DNA of 64,000 nt, taken from NCBI GenBank assembly GCA_024234265.1, contig JACKOM010000014.1:1-64000 (forward strand), in the 5' to 3' direction. This DNA comes from Oceanospirillaceae bacterium. Its GTDB lineage: Bacteria; Pseudomonadota; Gammaproteobacteria; Pseudomonadales; Oceanobacteraceae. The notes beneath the pieces were generated by a model, which saw nothing but the letters and a program-made list of their open reading frames with translations, was not told the origin of the DNA and did no database searches. Position 1 is the stretch's first letter. Each line of letters begins with the position of its first letter. A program made the translations under genes and the position numbers. Shown here one piece after another: positions 1 through 8,645 of the stretch.

Positions 1-3
1 AAG

Positions 4-79
4 TGGCTCCCCGAGCAGGACTTGAACCTGCGACCAATAGATTAACAGTCTACTGCTCTACCGACTGAGCTATCAGGGA
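4..79 (-). tRNA. tRNA-Asn (anticodon GTT)
   Basis: Read on the minus strand this folds into a complete 76-nt cloverleaf. The 7-bp acceptor stem starts TCCCTGA, the D stem is GCTC/GAGC, the anticodon loop is CTGTTAA giving GTT, the T loop is TTCAAGT, and CCA is encoded at the 3' end. It stands alone at the window edge. Confidence 0.97.
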
Positions 80-190
80 ACAACTGCTGTTTCGGCGTTG
101 CCTAACCAGCGACGCGTATATTACGGATGGGACCTTGTCCCGTCAACTTCTTTTTTCAAAATTTTTTAACGTAAATACAACAACTTACGA

Positions 191-215
191 AACGGCCCCA
201 AACTTCGGGGCCGTT
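191..215 (-). terminator. Rho-independent terminator of the phosphomannomutase gene
   Basis: A perfect 9-bp inverted repeat (AACGGCCCC and GGGGCCGTT) with a 7-nt loop lies just past the stop codon of the minus-strand gene. The following minus-strand sequence is T-rich but not a pure U tract, so termination may be partly factor-assisted. Confidence 0.7.
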
Positions 216-223
216 ATGGACTG

Positions 224-1579
224 TCAGGCAAATTCCGCCATCAGGGCCAGCAGCTCTGCGGTTTTGTTTTGCATCAGCGCTGTATTGGCTTTGCTTTCAA
301 CGTTGAGACGTACAACCGGCTCGGTGTTGGAGCTGCGTACGTTGAAGCGCCAGTCATCAAATTCAATGCTCAGGCCATCGGTGTGATCAACATGGCGTGC
401 ATCTTTGCCATAAACGTTTTGCAGATGGGCCAGCAGGCCTTTGGCATCGCCGATACGGCGGTTGATTTCACCGCTGCAGGGGTAAGCTGCCATGCGTTCT
501 TCCACCAGCTGGGCCAGGGATTTGCCTGTCACACTGATCAGTTCTGCCACCAATAACCATGGGATGTTACCGCTGTCGCAGTAGGCAAAATCACGGAAAT
601 AGTGGTGTGCACTCATTTCACCGCCGTAAATCGCATCTTCTTTGCGCATACGTTCTTTGATGAAGGCGTGACCGGTTTTACTTTGAATGGCTTGGCCGCC
701 GAGGGTCTGGGCAATATCAATGGTATTCCAGGTTAAACGCGGGTCATGCACGATTTTGTTGTGCGGATCTTTTTTCAGGAAGGCCTCGGCGAGCAGACCA
801 ACGATGTAATAACCCTCGATGAAATTACCCTGCGCATCAAAGAAGAAGCAGCGGTCGAAGTCACCATCCCAGGCGATACCCATATCAGCGCCCTGGGCCT
901 GAATCGCTTCAATGGTCGGTGCGCGGTTTTCTTCCAGCAGCGGGTTAGGCACGCCATTGGGGAAATTACCGTCCGCTTCGTGGTGCACCTTAATAAAGGT
1001 GAAGGGCAGTTGGCCTTCGATGGCATCAATTACCGCGCCCGCGCCGCCGTTGCCAGCATTACATACGATACGCAGGGGTTTGAGTTTTTTGCCATCCACG
1101 TAGGTGAGCAGGTGCTCCACATAGGCGGGGCGGGTGTCCTGCAGGGTGACGCTGCCCTTGTGGCTGATGGCGGCGAATTTATTTTCTTCGGCCATGCGCT
1201 GAATATCTTTCAGACCGGTATCACCACTGATCGGGCGTGAACCTTCGCGCACGAATTTCATGCCGTTGTAGTCTTTCGGGTTATGGCTGGCGGTCACACA
1301 GATACCACCATCGGCCTGTAAATGGCTGGTGGCGAAATACACTTCTTCTGTGCCGCACATGCCGATATCGGTCACGTTGGCACCGGCATCGGTGAGGCCA
1401 TTAATCAGTGCGCGGCTTAATTGAAAGCTGGTGAGGCGGATGTCGTAACCCACCACTACGGTTTTGGGGCTTAAAAATTCGGCGTAAGCACGACCAATCC
1501 GGTAGGCGATATCCTCGTTAATTTCATCCGGGATACGGCCACGTACGTCGTAGGCTTTAAAACAGCTTAATGCCGTCAT
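224..1579 (-). CDS. cpsG: Phosphomannomutase / phosphoglucomutase
   Basis: A 451-residue alpha-D-phosphohexomutase interconverting hexose 6- and 1-phosphates, mainly mannose-6-P to mannose-1-P, feeding GDP-mannose for surface polysaccharide. The phosphoserine loop is visible as TASHNPKDYNGMK near residue 97, the metal-binding loop as DGDFDRC near residue 240, and the sugar-binding GGEMSAHHYF segment near residue 320. The N-terminal FKAYDVRG signature and the length fit the CpsG/ManB branch. It is transcribed divergently from zwf across a 245-bp gap and ends at a hairpin terminator. Relative activity on mannose and glucose phosphates cannot be told from sequence. Confidence 0.93.
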   Translation of the reverse strand: MTALSCFKAYDVRGRIPDEINEDIAYRIGRAYAEFLSPKTVVVGYDIRLTSFQLSRALINGLTDAGANVTDIGMCGTEEVYFATSHLQADGGICVTASHNPKDYNGMKFVREGSRPISGDTGLKDIQRMAEENKFAAISHKGSVTLQDTRPAYVEHLLTYVDGKKLKPLRIVCNAGNGGAGAVIDAIEGQLPFTFIKVHHEADGNFPNGVPNPLLEENRAPTIEAIQAQGADMGIAWDGDFDRCFFFDAQGNFIEGYYIVGLLAEAFLKKDPHNKIVHDPRLTWNTIDIAQTLGGQAIQSKTGHAFIKERMRKEDAIYGGEMSAHHYFRDFAYCDSGNIPWLLVAELISVTGKSLAQLVEERMAAYPCSGEINRRIGDAKGLLAHLQNVYGKDARHVDHTDGLSIEFDDWRFNVRSSNTEPVVRLNVESKANTALMQNKTAELLALMAEFA

Positions 1580-1824
1580 TCTGCAGATCCTTTTGTTTGT
1601 TGCCGCTGCCGGCCACAGGGTTGTGGCCCTGCTCTGGCAAGGCCCTGAATTCTTATAACGAAAAGTTATTCTATAAGGCGTATATTAAGGGAATATGTGT
1701 CCCAGCCCTGAAAACGCGCCGATTTTACACCAGAAGTTTGCGCTTGGCTGCTGTTGTGCAGCCCAAAATGGCGGGACGCAGATTTACTGCCGATAATAAA
1801 ACAGAGTTCCCATAAGGACATGTC

Positions 1825-3282
1825 ATGGCGGAATTACTCCATCCTTTCACCCTGGTCTTATTTGGCGCCAACGGTGATTTATCCCTGCGTAAACTGATCC
1901 CTTCATTATTTAACCTGCATCAGGACGGGCGCCTGCACGACGATGGCTGCATAGTGGCGGTTACCCGCTCGGATGAAAATCGCGAAGCCTATCTTGAGCA
2001 GGCCAAAGCGGCTTTATGCCAGTTTGAAAAAACACCCGATGAAAAAATCTGGCGGGCCTTCAGTGCGCGTATCAGCCACATTCAGATGGATGCCGGCAAG
2101 GGTGCTGGTTATAGCAAACTTGCGAAAAAAATCGCCCATTTACCGGCCAACCGGATTTTTTATTGTGCGGTGCATTCGCGTATGTATCCGCAGATCAGTG
2201 AACAATTATCCGCCCACGATCTGATCAGTGAACAAAGCCGCATAGTGCTGGAAAAACCCATAGGCACAGATTTCGCCAGTGCCATGCATATTGATCAGCG
2301 TGTGGCGGAGTTTTTTACGGAAGAACAAATTTTCCGTATTGACCATTACCTTGGTAAAGAAACCGTACAGAACCTTTTGGCCCTGCGTTTTGCCAACTCG
2401 ATTTTCGAACACCAGTGGAACCAGCGTTACATCGATCATATTCAGATCACGATTTCTGAAACCGTTGGTGTTGAAAAACGCGCAGGGTTTTATGAAGGCA
2501 CTGGTGCCATGCGCGATATGCTGCAAAATCACTTGCTGCAGTTGTTGTGTATGACGGCGATGGAGCCGCCCGCGAGCCTCGACCCCCAGGCAGTGCGCGA
2601 TGAAAAAGTAAAAGTGATTAAAGCCCTACGCCCGATTACCGGTGAGGATATTTCCCACAACGTGGTGCGCGGCCAATATGAAGCGGGCCTGAGCAATAAC
2701 GAACGTGTGCCCCGTTACCGCGATGAAACCGGCGTGGCCCACGACAGCACCACGGAAACATTTGTGGCCCTAAAAGCGGAAATTAATAATTGGCGTTGGG
2801 CTGGCGTGCCTTTTTACCTGCGCACCGGCAAACGTCTGGCGGAGCGCAGTTGTGAAATAGTGGTGGAGTTTAAAGAAGTGCCACACACCATTTTTGAAAT
2901 GCAGCATAAAAAAACCATGGCCAATAAATTGGTATTTCGTCTGCAGCCCGATGAAGGTGTAAAAATTCAGTTATGTGAAAAAAGGGTTGGCAGCCAGATG
3001 CAGGTGCGCCCTATGGTTTTATCACTGAATCCCGTCAGCCAGCAGAAAAAGCGTGTGCCCGATGCCTATGAGCGTCTGTTGGCGGATGCGATTAATAACA
3101 ACGCTACTTTATTTTTACGCCAGGACGAATTACATGCGGCCTGGCACTGGATTGATCCAATTTTGCAATATTGGGCCACAACCGATCAGCGCCCCGAGCC
3201 ATACAATGCCGGCACCTGGGGACCTGCGGCGGCCACTATGTTATTGGCCAGGGATGGGCGTTTATGGGCAGAAAACAGCTGA
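1825..3282 (+). CDS. zwf: Glucose-6-phosphate 1-dehydrogenase
   Basis: Oxidises glucose-6-phosphate to 6-phosphogluconolactone with NAD(P)+; first enzyme of the Entner-Doudoroff block. 485 residues, normal for the family. The Rossmann loop FGANGDLSLRKL (residues 13-24) is a variant of the usual GASGDLTKRK. EKPIG (143-147) and the substrate-binding/catalytic motif RIDHYLGKE (171-179) are intact. An AAGGA ribosome site lies upstream of the ATG. pgl, edd and eda follow with almost no gaps, so the four genes form one operon. The 245-bp upstream region shows no convincing HexR box. Confidence 0.96.
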   Translation: MAELLHPFTLVLFGANGDLSLRKLIPSLFNLHQDGRLHDDGCIVAVTRSDENREAYLEQAKAALCQFEKTPDEKIWRAFSARISHIQMDAGKGAGYSKLAKKIAHLPANRIFYCAVHSRMYPQISEQLSAHDLISEQSRIVLEKPIGTDFASAMHIDQRVAEFFTEEQIFRIDHYLGKETVQNLLALRFANSIFEHQWNQRYIDHIQITISETVGVEKRAGFYEGTGAMRDMLQNHLLQLLCMTAMEPPASLDPQAVRDEKVKVIKALRPITGEDISHNVVRGQYEAGLSNNERVPRYRDETGVAHDSTTETFVALKAEINNWRWAGVPFYLRTGKRLAERSCEIVVEFKEVPHTIFEMQHKKTMANKLVFRLQPDEGVKIQLCEKRVGSQMQVRPMVLSLNPVSQQKKRVPDAYERLLADAINNNATLFLRQDELHAAWHWIDPILQYWATTDQRPEPYNAGTWGPAAATMLLARDGRLWAENS

Positions 3283-3294
3283 ACAGGGGGTATT

Positions 3295-3993
3295 ATGCTG
3301 AGCGAACATTCGTTAAGTGAGCAACAATTAATTCCCCAGTTGGGGCAGGCACTGAAAAATACCATTAACAGATTATTGGCACGGCAAAAAAGTGTTGCCC
3401 TTGCCCTGGCGGGCGGTACAACCCCGGCGCCTTTGTATCGTTGGTTAAGCGAGCAGGCAGATATTCCCTGGGGCCATTGTAAAATCACCCTGACCGATGA
3501 GCGTTGGGTAAACCCACAACAGCCCGACAGTAATGAATTATTGCTGCGTGAGAATCTTTTGATCAACCACGGCCAGCAGGCGTATTTTTGCCCGCTGAAA
3601 AATGCTGAAAAATCCGCCCGTGAAGGTCAGCAAAGTCTGGAAATGGAGTTGCGCACCAACTTACCGCAATTGGATATTGTGTTATTAGGTATGGGGGATG
3701 ATGGCCACTTTGCGTCGGTATTCCCTGAACTGGAGAATTTTGAAAAACTGACAGATCTGCAAAACACTGCGCTTTGCCAGGCCGTTCAGCCACCCCATGC
3801 CCCCCACGAACGCATGACATTAACCCCCGCGTATTTACTGAGTGCCCAACATATTTTTATTTTATTTAAGGGCGCAAAAAAAATTCGCCTGTATGAGCAG
3901 GCTAAACACAATTTCCATCACATTGAGGAAATACCGCTGCGCCTGTTGCTCAGCCAGAAAAAAGTCCCGGTTGATGTGTACTGGAGTGATTAA
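3295..3993 (+). CDS. pgl: 6-phosphogluconolactonase
   Basis: Hydrolyses 6-phosphogluconolactone to 6-phosphogluconate in the cytoplasm. 232 residues of the NagB/SugarP isomerase-like fold. The sugar-phosphate loop ALAGGTTPAPLYRWL is near residue 38, TLTDERWV near residue 65, and the GMGDDGHFASVFP catalytic stretch near residue 137. It starts 12 nt after zwf with a purine-rich ribosome site. Its TAA stop overlaps the ATG of edd by one base (TAATG), which suggests translational coupling. Confidence 0.94.
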   Translation: MLSEHSLSEQQLIPQLGQALKNTINRLLARQKSVALALAGGTTPAPLYRWLSEQADIPWGHCKITLTDERWVNPQQPDSNELLLRENLLINHGQQAYFCPLKNAEKSAREGQQSLEMELRTNLPQLDIVLLGMGDDGHFASVFPELENFEKLTDLQNTALCQAVQPPHAPHERMTLTPAYLLSAQHIFILFKGAKKIRLYEQAKHNFHHIEEIPLRLLLSQKKVPVDVYWSD

Positions 3994-5789
3994 TGCACAC
4001 GCAAATTTCAGAGATTACCCGGCAAATCCGTGAGCGCAGCCAATCAACCCGTGATGCGTATTTACAATTAATCCGCAGTCAGCGTCAGCAGCAACCCAAT
4101 CGCCACCAGTTGGGGTGTACAAACTTAGCCCATGTGATGGCCAGCGCGGATGATGCCGAAAAAGTTATTTTAAAAAGCGGGCAAAAAGCCAATATCGGTA
4201 TTATAACCGCCTACAACGATATGCTCTCGGCCCACCAGCCCTATTACCGTTACCCGGAATTATTAAAAGCGCAGTTATATCTCCACGGCCTTTCTGCCCA
4301 GGTTGCCGCCGGTGTGCCGGCCATGTGTGATGGTGTGACCCAGGGTTATGCGGGCATGGAATTATCCCTTTTCAGCCGGGATGTAATTGCCCTGTCCACG
4401 GCAGTAGGTTTATCCCATCAGGCATTTGACGGGGTTTTATATCTGGGCATTTGCGACAAAATTGTGCCGGGTTTATTAATGGCTGCATTACGCTTTGGCC
4501 ATTTACCTGCGTTATTTATTCCCGCCGGGCCTATGCCCTCGGGCATCAGCAACGCGGAGAAAAGCAAGGTGCGTCAGGCCTATGCCAGTGGCAGCGCCAG
4601 TGCGGACGATTTATTAAACAGTGAAATGGCCGCTTACCACAGTGCCGGCACCTGCACATTTTATGGCACCGCCAATTCAAACCAGATGTTATTAGAAGCT
4701 ATGGGGTTAATGTTGCCCGGTGCGGCGTTTGTGCATCCGCAGGATGAACTGCGCAATTTATTTAACAGTGCCGCCTGTGAGCGTATGGCCGCGATCCATG
4801 CTCTGGCCTCCACTGCGTTACCCATTGGCGAGTTGGTGGACGAAAAGGTAATCGTGAATGCGCTGGTGATGTTGCTTGCCACCGGTGGCTCGACCAATTT
4901 AACCATTCACTGGATTGCCGTGGCCCGCGCCGCCGGTATTTTAATTAACTGGCAGGATATGCATGCCTTGTCTGCGCTTGTGCCCCTGCTGACGCGCATT
5001 TACCCCAATGGCGCAGCGGATATTAATCAATTCCATCAGGCGGGTGGTGTGGCGTACGTGATTGCGCAATTAATGGATGCGGGTTTATTGCATGCTGATG
5101 TTAAAACCGTCGCCGGTGATGGTTTGCAGCGTTATGGGTTATATCCGCAATTGCAACAAAACCAACTGGTTTATCAATCTGCATTTAATCAGGCGGCCGA
5201 TATTCTGGCCACCCATCAAAACCCCTTTGCCAAAGAGGGCGGTATTAAATGCCTGCGTGGTAATCTTGGGGAAGCCATCATAAAAATATCGGCGGTGGAA
5301 AAAAAACACTGGTATGTACAGGCACCGGCTTGTGTATTTACCGACCAGGCAGAGGTACTGGCGGCATTTACACGCGGAGAATTAAATAAAAACTGTATTA
5401 TCGTGCTGCAATTTCAGGGGCCGCGCGCTAATGGCATGCCGGAATTGCATAAATTAATGCCGGCATTGGGTGTATTGCAGGACCGCGGATTTAAGGTTGC
5501 ATTGTTAACCGACGGGCGTTTGTCCGGTGCGTCAGGCAAGGTGCCTGCGGCCATTCATGTTACACCCGAAGCGGCCTGCGGCGGCATGATAGCAAAAATC
5601 CGTGATGGTGATTTAATCACCCTGGATGCTACTAAAGGCACGCTGATTTTACACAATGTGAATTTGCAGAGCCGTGAGCCCGCGCTTGCCCCGGTGGCGG
5701 TTATGGGTGTCGGGCGTGAAATGTTTAATATATTCCGGCGTAATGCCGGCCCCGCCAATGAAGGCGCCATCAGCATTCAATGGGATTAA
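3993..5789 (+). CDS. edd: Phosphogluconate dehydratase (Entner-Doudoroff)
   Basis: Dehydrates 6-phosphogluconate to 2-keto-3-deoxy-6-phosphogluconate. 598 residues of the IlvD/Edd family. Cysteines expected to hold the [4Fe-4S] cluster appear in MCDGVTQG and GICDKIVPG, and the C-terminal TDGRLSGASGKVPAAIH region is typical of the family. The ATG overlaps the pgl stop by one base and the stop abuts the eda ATG. Edd supplies the substrate for the next enzyme in the operon. Confidence 0.96.
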   Translation: MHTQISEITRQIRERSQSTRDAYLQLIRSQRQQQPNRHQLGCTNLAHVMASADDAEKVILKSGQKANIGIITAYNDMLSAHQPYYRYPELLKAQLYLHGLSAQVAAGVPAMCDGVTQGYAGMELSLFSRDVIALSTAVGLSHQAFDGVLYLGICDKIVPGLLMAALRFGHLPALFIPAGPMPSGISNAEKSKVRQAYASGSASADDLLNSEMAAYHSAGTCTFYGTANSNQMLLEAMGLMLPGAAFVHPQDELRNLFNSAACERMAAIHALASTALPIGELVDEKVIVNALVMLLATGGSTNLTIHWIAVARAAGILINWQDMHALSALVPLLTRIYPNGAADINQFHQAGGVAYVIAQLMDAGLLHADVKTVAGDGLQRYGLYPQLQQNQLVYQSAFNQAADILATHQNPFAKEGGIKCLRGNLGEAIIKISAVEKKHWYVQAPACVFTDQAEVLAAFTRGELNKNCIIVLQFQGPRANGMPELHKLMPALGVLQDRGFKVALLTDGRLSGASGKVPAAIHVTPEAACGGMIAKIRDGDLITLDATKGTLILHNVNLQSREPALAPVAVMGVGREMFNIFRRNAGPANEGAISIQWD

Positions 5790-6404
5790 ATGATGTTATT
5801 CAATCAATGGTTGGCCCACACAAAACCCATCATGCCTGTTATTGTCCTGGACGATGTAAAACAAGCTTTGCCCCTCGCCGATGCATTGGCTGAAGGTGGT
5901 GTGCACTTTTTGGAATTTACCCTGCGCACCGATGCAGGTTTACAGGCCATAGAAGAAATTGCCCGGCAGCGCAGCAGCGCATTGGTGGGGGCGGGTTCCG
6001 TGCTGGATGTGGGCATGATGAAAGCTGCATTTGATGCGGGTGCAAAATTTTGTGTAAGCCCTGGGTTTTCCGTGGCCCTGTGTGAAATGGCGCAGCATTT
6101 AAAAATGCCCTATTTACCCGGTGTGGCAACCGCCAGTGATGTGATGCTTGCCCATGAAATGGGTTTTGATCTGGTGAAGTTTTTCCCGGCGGGGCTAGCG
6201 GGTGGTGTGCCTATGTTAAAGGCCTATGCAGGTCCATTCCCGCAGATGCGTTTTTGCCCGACCGGTGGTATTTCAGAACAGAATGCCAGGGAATATTTAA
6301 GCCTGCCCAATGTGGCTATGATTGGTGGCTCGTGGTTATGTGCACCTGAATTATTGCGCAGCGGTGATTTTAAACGTATTAGCCAATTGGCGTCCGCTTG
6401 TTAG
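5790..6404 (+). CDS. eda: KDPG/KHG aldolase
   Basis: Cleaves 2-keto-3-deoxy-6-phosphogluconate to pyruvate and glyceraldehyde-3-phosphate, completing the pathway. 204 residues. The Schiff-base lysine is K130 in DLVKFFPAG, with the catalytic glutamate E42 in LEFTLR and the phosphate-binding GGIS near residue 150. The start directly follows the edd stop. A second in-frame ATG is the next codon, so the N-terminus is uncertain by one residue. It is the last gene of the operon and meets the minus-strand HD-GYP gene 12 bp downstream. Confidence 0.96.
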   Translation: MMLFNQWLAHTKPIMPVIVLDDVKQALPLADALAEGGVHFLEFTLRTDAGLQAIEEIARQRSSALVGAGSVLDVGMMKAAFDAGAKFCVSPGFSVALCEMAQHLKMPYLPGVATASDVMLAHEMGFDLVKFFPAGLAGGVPMLKAYAGPFPQMRFCPTGGISEQNAREYLSLPNVAMIGGSWLCAPELLRSGDFKRISQLASAC

Positions 6405-6416
6405 CTTCCATTTGGT

Positions 6417-7628
6417 TTACAACATAAAATCTTTTAGATTGATTTTATATTCCTGCGGGTCTGCGGTACGCAGGATTTTATCTTTTTCCTGCTGGCTTAA
6501 ATCAATAATTTCCACCGGCAGATAATGCTGGGTTTTTGCGTTGTAAATAATTTTGAGGGTGGGTTTTAGGGTGTTGCCGAGATTTTCAGCAATCACGACC
6601 GCGAGTCTGCCACTTTCTAATTCCACTAATGAACCCACCGGATAAATACCAATCGCTTTGATAAAGGCATGTAAATACTGCTTATCCAAGTGGAAATCGA
6701 CCCACTCCAGCATGCGTTTTAACGCAACAGACGGCGTCATGCCCTTGTGGTAAACCCTGTCGGCGGTAATTGCATCATAAATATCCACCACGGATGCCAT
6801 GCGTGCTTCTGCTGCGATATTGTCGCCTTTTAATCCATCCGGGTAACCATTACCGTCGAGCCTTTCATGGTGTTGCCCTGCGATATTCACGCAAATATCC
6901 GGAAACCCGCCGCTGCGTTTTAAAATATCCCGACTGAACGTTGAATGTTTTTTCATGATGAAAAATTCTTCGTCGGTTAGTTTTCCGGGTTTGTGCAATA
7001 CGCTGTCGGGGATGAGAATTTTGCCGATATCGTGCAGTAGCGCACCGGTCACACACTGATGCAGGGTGGTTGGGTCGAGTTGCAGGTGTTTACCTAAAAT
7101 CGACATTAACACCGCCACGTTGACGGAATGCTCCATCAGGTAGCTGTCTTTATCGCGGATACGGCTCAGGCAGGCAAGGGCATTCTGGTTGCGGAATACC
7201 GATGATACAAAGCCATCGGCCATTTGCTCGAAAGGGGAAATACTGACGTTTTTTCCGGCTTTAGCCGCTTCCATGGCGTGATAAACCAGATCAAGTGCCT
7301 GGTGGTGCAGTTTTTCTGCTTTTTTCAGTTCCTGACCGAGTTCTGCAGTGGGTTCGAGGGATAAGGGGGCATGTTTTTCAACCAGGGTTTGCATGTCCTG
7401 CTGGTGTTTTGCATCCACTTCCGTGAGGGGTACCCCTTCGCTGCAATCGTCCCCTTGTTTTACGTCGATATATAAAAAAGTAACACCGCGGGCGATGAGC
7501 TGATCAATCGTCGCCTGATCTTTCACCCTGCCTTCCCGTTCCTGCTCGGTCAGGGTAATGCCCCGTTGGGTGATATTGGTGACATACATGCCCACACGCA
7601 GGGCGGTAATGGGGATTTTTTTGATCAT
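6417..7628 (-). CDS. HD-GYP domain c-di-GMP phosphodiesterase with N-terminal DUF3391
   Basis: Predicted to hydrolyse cyclic di-GMP. An N-terminal DUF3391-like segment opens with IKKIPITALRVGMYV. The HD-GYP domain carries LLHDIGKILIP and the diagnostic HHERLDGNGYPDGL. 403 residues from the ATG at 7628. A TTG at 7667 would add 13 residues but the family normally starts at the MIKKIP position, so the ATG is preferred. There are no membrane segments, so it is probably cytosolic. The gene is monocistronic and convergent with eda. Confidence 0.9.
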   Translation of the reverse strand: MIKKIPITALRVGMYVTNITQRGITLTEQEREGRVKDQATIDQLIARGVTFLYIDVKQGDDCSEGVPLTEVDAKHQQDMQTLVEKHAPLSLEPTAELGQELKKAEKLHHQALDLVYHAMEAAKAGKNVSISPFEQMADGFVSSVFRNQNALACLSRIRDKDSYLMEHSVNVAVLMSILGKHLQLDPTTLHQCVTGALLHDIGKILIPDSVLHKPGKLTDEEFFIMKKHSTFSRDILKRSGGFPDICVNIAGQHHERLDGNGYPDGLKGDNIAAEARMASVVDIYDAITADRVYHKGMTPSVALKRMLEWVDFHLDKQYLHAFIKAIGIYPVGSLVELESGRLAVVIAENLGNTLKPTLKIIYNAKTQHYLPVEIIDLSQQEKDKILRTADPQEYKINLKDFML

Positions 7629-7792
7629 TGCCTGTGACTGCACGGTAGATTTCCTGAGTATAGGCAATTATGCCGTTGCCTTTAGATCACAAGGTTATAG
7701 GCCTGTCATGAAGATGAGATGCCGGTTATGTGCGGGGCTTGAGCCGGGGAGCGGGGCTGGGTTACTGTGCGCAATCGAAATAAGGAGTCTAT

Positions 7793-8641
7793 ATGGCATC
7801 CATTGCATTTCAGGGCGTTGCCGGGGCCTATTCCCACCTGGCCTGCCAATCGGTGTTTCCGCAGTATGATGTGATTCCCTGCGAATCTTTTGTGCAGGCT
7901 TTTGCCATGGTGGAAAACGGTCTTGCCGATCTGGCGATGATTCCGGTGGAAAACTCCACCGCTGGCCGGGTTGAAGAAATTTACCGGCAAATTCCCAAAA
8001 CCCATCTGCATATCATTGCCGAGCATTTTGAGCCTGTGAATCACTGCCTGTTGGTTAACCCGGGTGTGAGCACCACGCAATTGCGTTGGGTGGGTTCTCA
8101 CCCCCAGGCTCTGGCGCAATGTGCTCACCATATTGAAGAAATGGGGCTCACCGCGATTGCACAACTGGATACGGCAGGGGCTGCGCAGTTAATCCGTGAT
8201 ACAAAAAGTCAGGATGGCGCAGCGATTGGTTCGGCCCTGGCGGCGCAATTATATGGCCTGGAAATTCTGCGGCACGAGTTTAACGATGTGCGCGGAAATA
8301 CCACACGTTTTATTATTCTCGCTAAAGAGGCGCGCCCGCCTGTGTGGCAAAAAAATCAGTTTTATATCAGTTCGTATATTTTCAAAGTGCGCAATATTCC
8401 CGCAGCCTTGTATAAAGCTCTGGGTGGTTTTGCCACGAACGGCATTAACCTGATTAAAATCGAGAGTTATATGGACGGCGGCACATTAAACAGCAGTCGT
8501 TTTCATATTGATATTGCCGCTCACCCCGATGACCCAGCCGCAAAAAATGCATTGGACGAATTAAATTTCTTTGCAGAAAACGTACGCTGGCTTGGAACCT
8601 ATGCCCAGCATGCCTTCCGCCGCCAGCATGATTTTGTGTAG
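7793..8641 (+). CDS. pheA: Prephenate dehydratase (stand-alone, ACT-regulated)
   Basis: Converts prephenate to phenylpyruvate in phenylalanine synthesis. 282 residues. The periplasmic-binding-like catalytic domain carries IPVENSTAGRV and the catalytic threonine motif NTTRFI near residue 177. A C-terminal ACT domain (about 193-275) has the Phe-binding ESYMDGG motif. There is no chorismate mutase domain, unlike the E. coli P-protein and the usual pseudomonad fusion, so mutase must come from elsewhere. An AAGGAG ribosome site sits 6 nt before the ATG. Confidence 0.93.
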   Translation: MASIAFQGVAGAYSHLACQSVFPQYDVIPCESFVQAFAMVENGLADLAMIPVENSTAGRVEEIYRQIPKTHLHIIAEHFEPVNHCLLVNPGVSTTQLRWVGSHPQALAQCAHHIEEMGLTAIAQLDTAGAAQLIRDTKSQDGAAIGSALAAQLYGLEILRHEFNDVRGNTTRFIILAKEARPPVWQKNQFYISSYIFKVRNIPAALYKALGGFATNGINLIKIESYMDGGTLNSSRFHIDIAAHPDDPAAKNALDELNFFAENVRWLGTYAQHAFRRQHDFV

Positions 8642-8645
8642 AAAT

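Noticed and set aside
1570..1824. Frame and small inverted repeat (ATAAC-GAAAA-GTTAT) between cpsG and zwf as a gene or HexR operator
   Set aside because: The frame lacks a ribosome site and family features. The repeat arms are only 5 bp and do not match the known HexR consensus.
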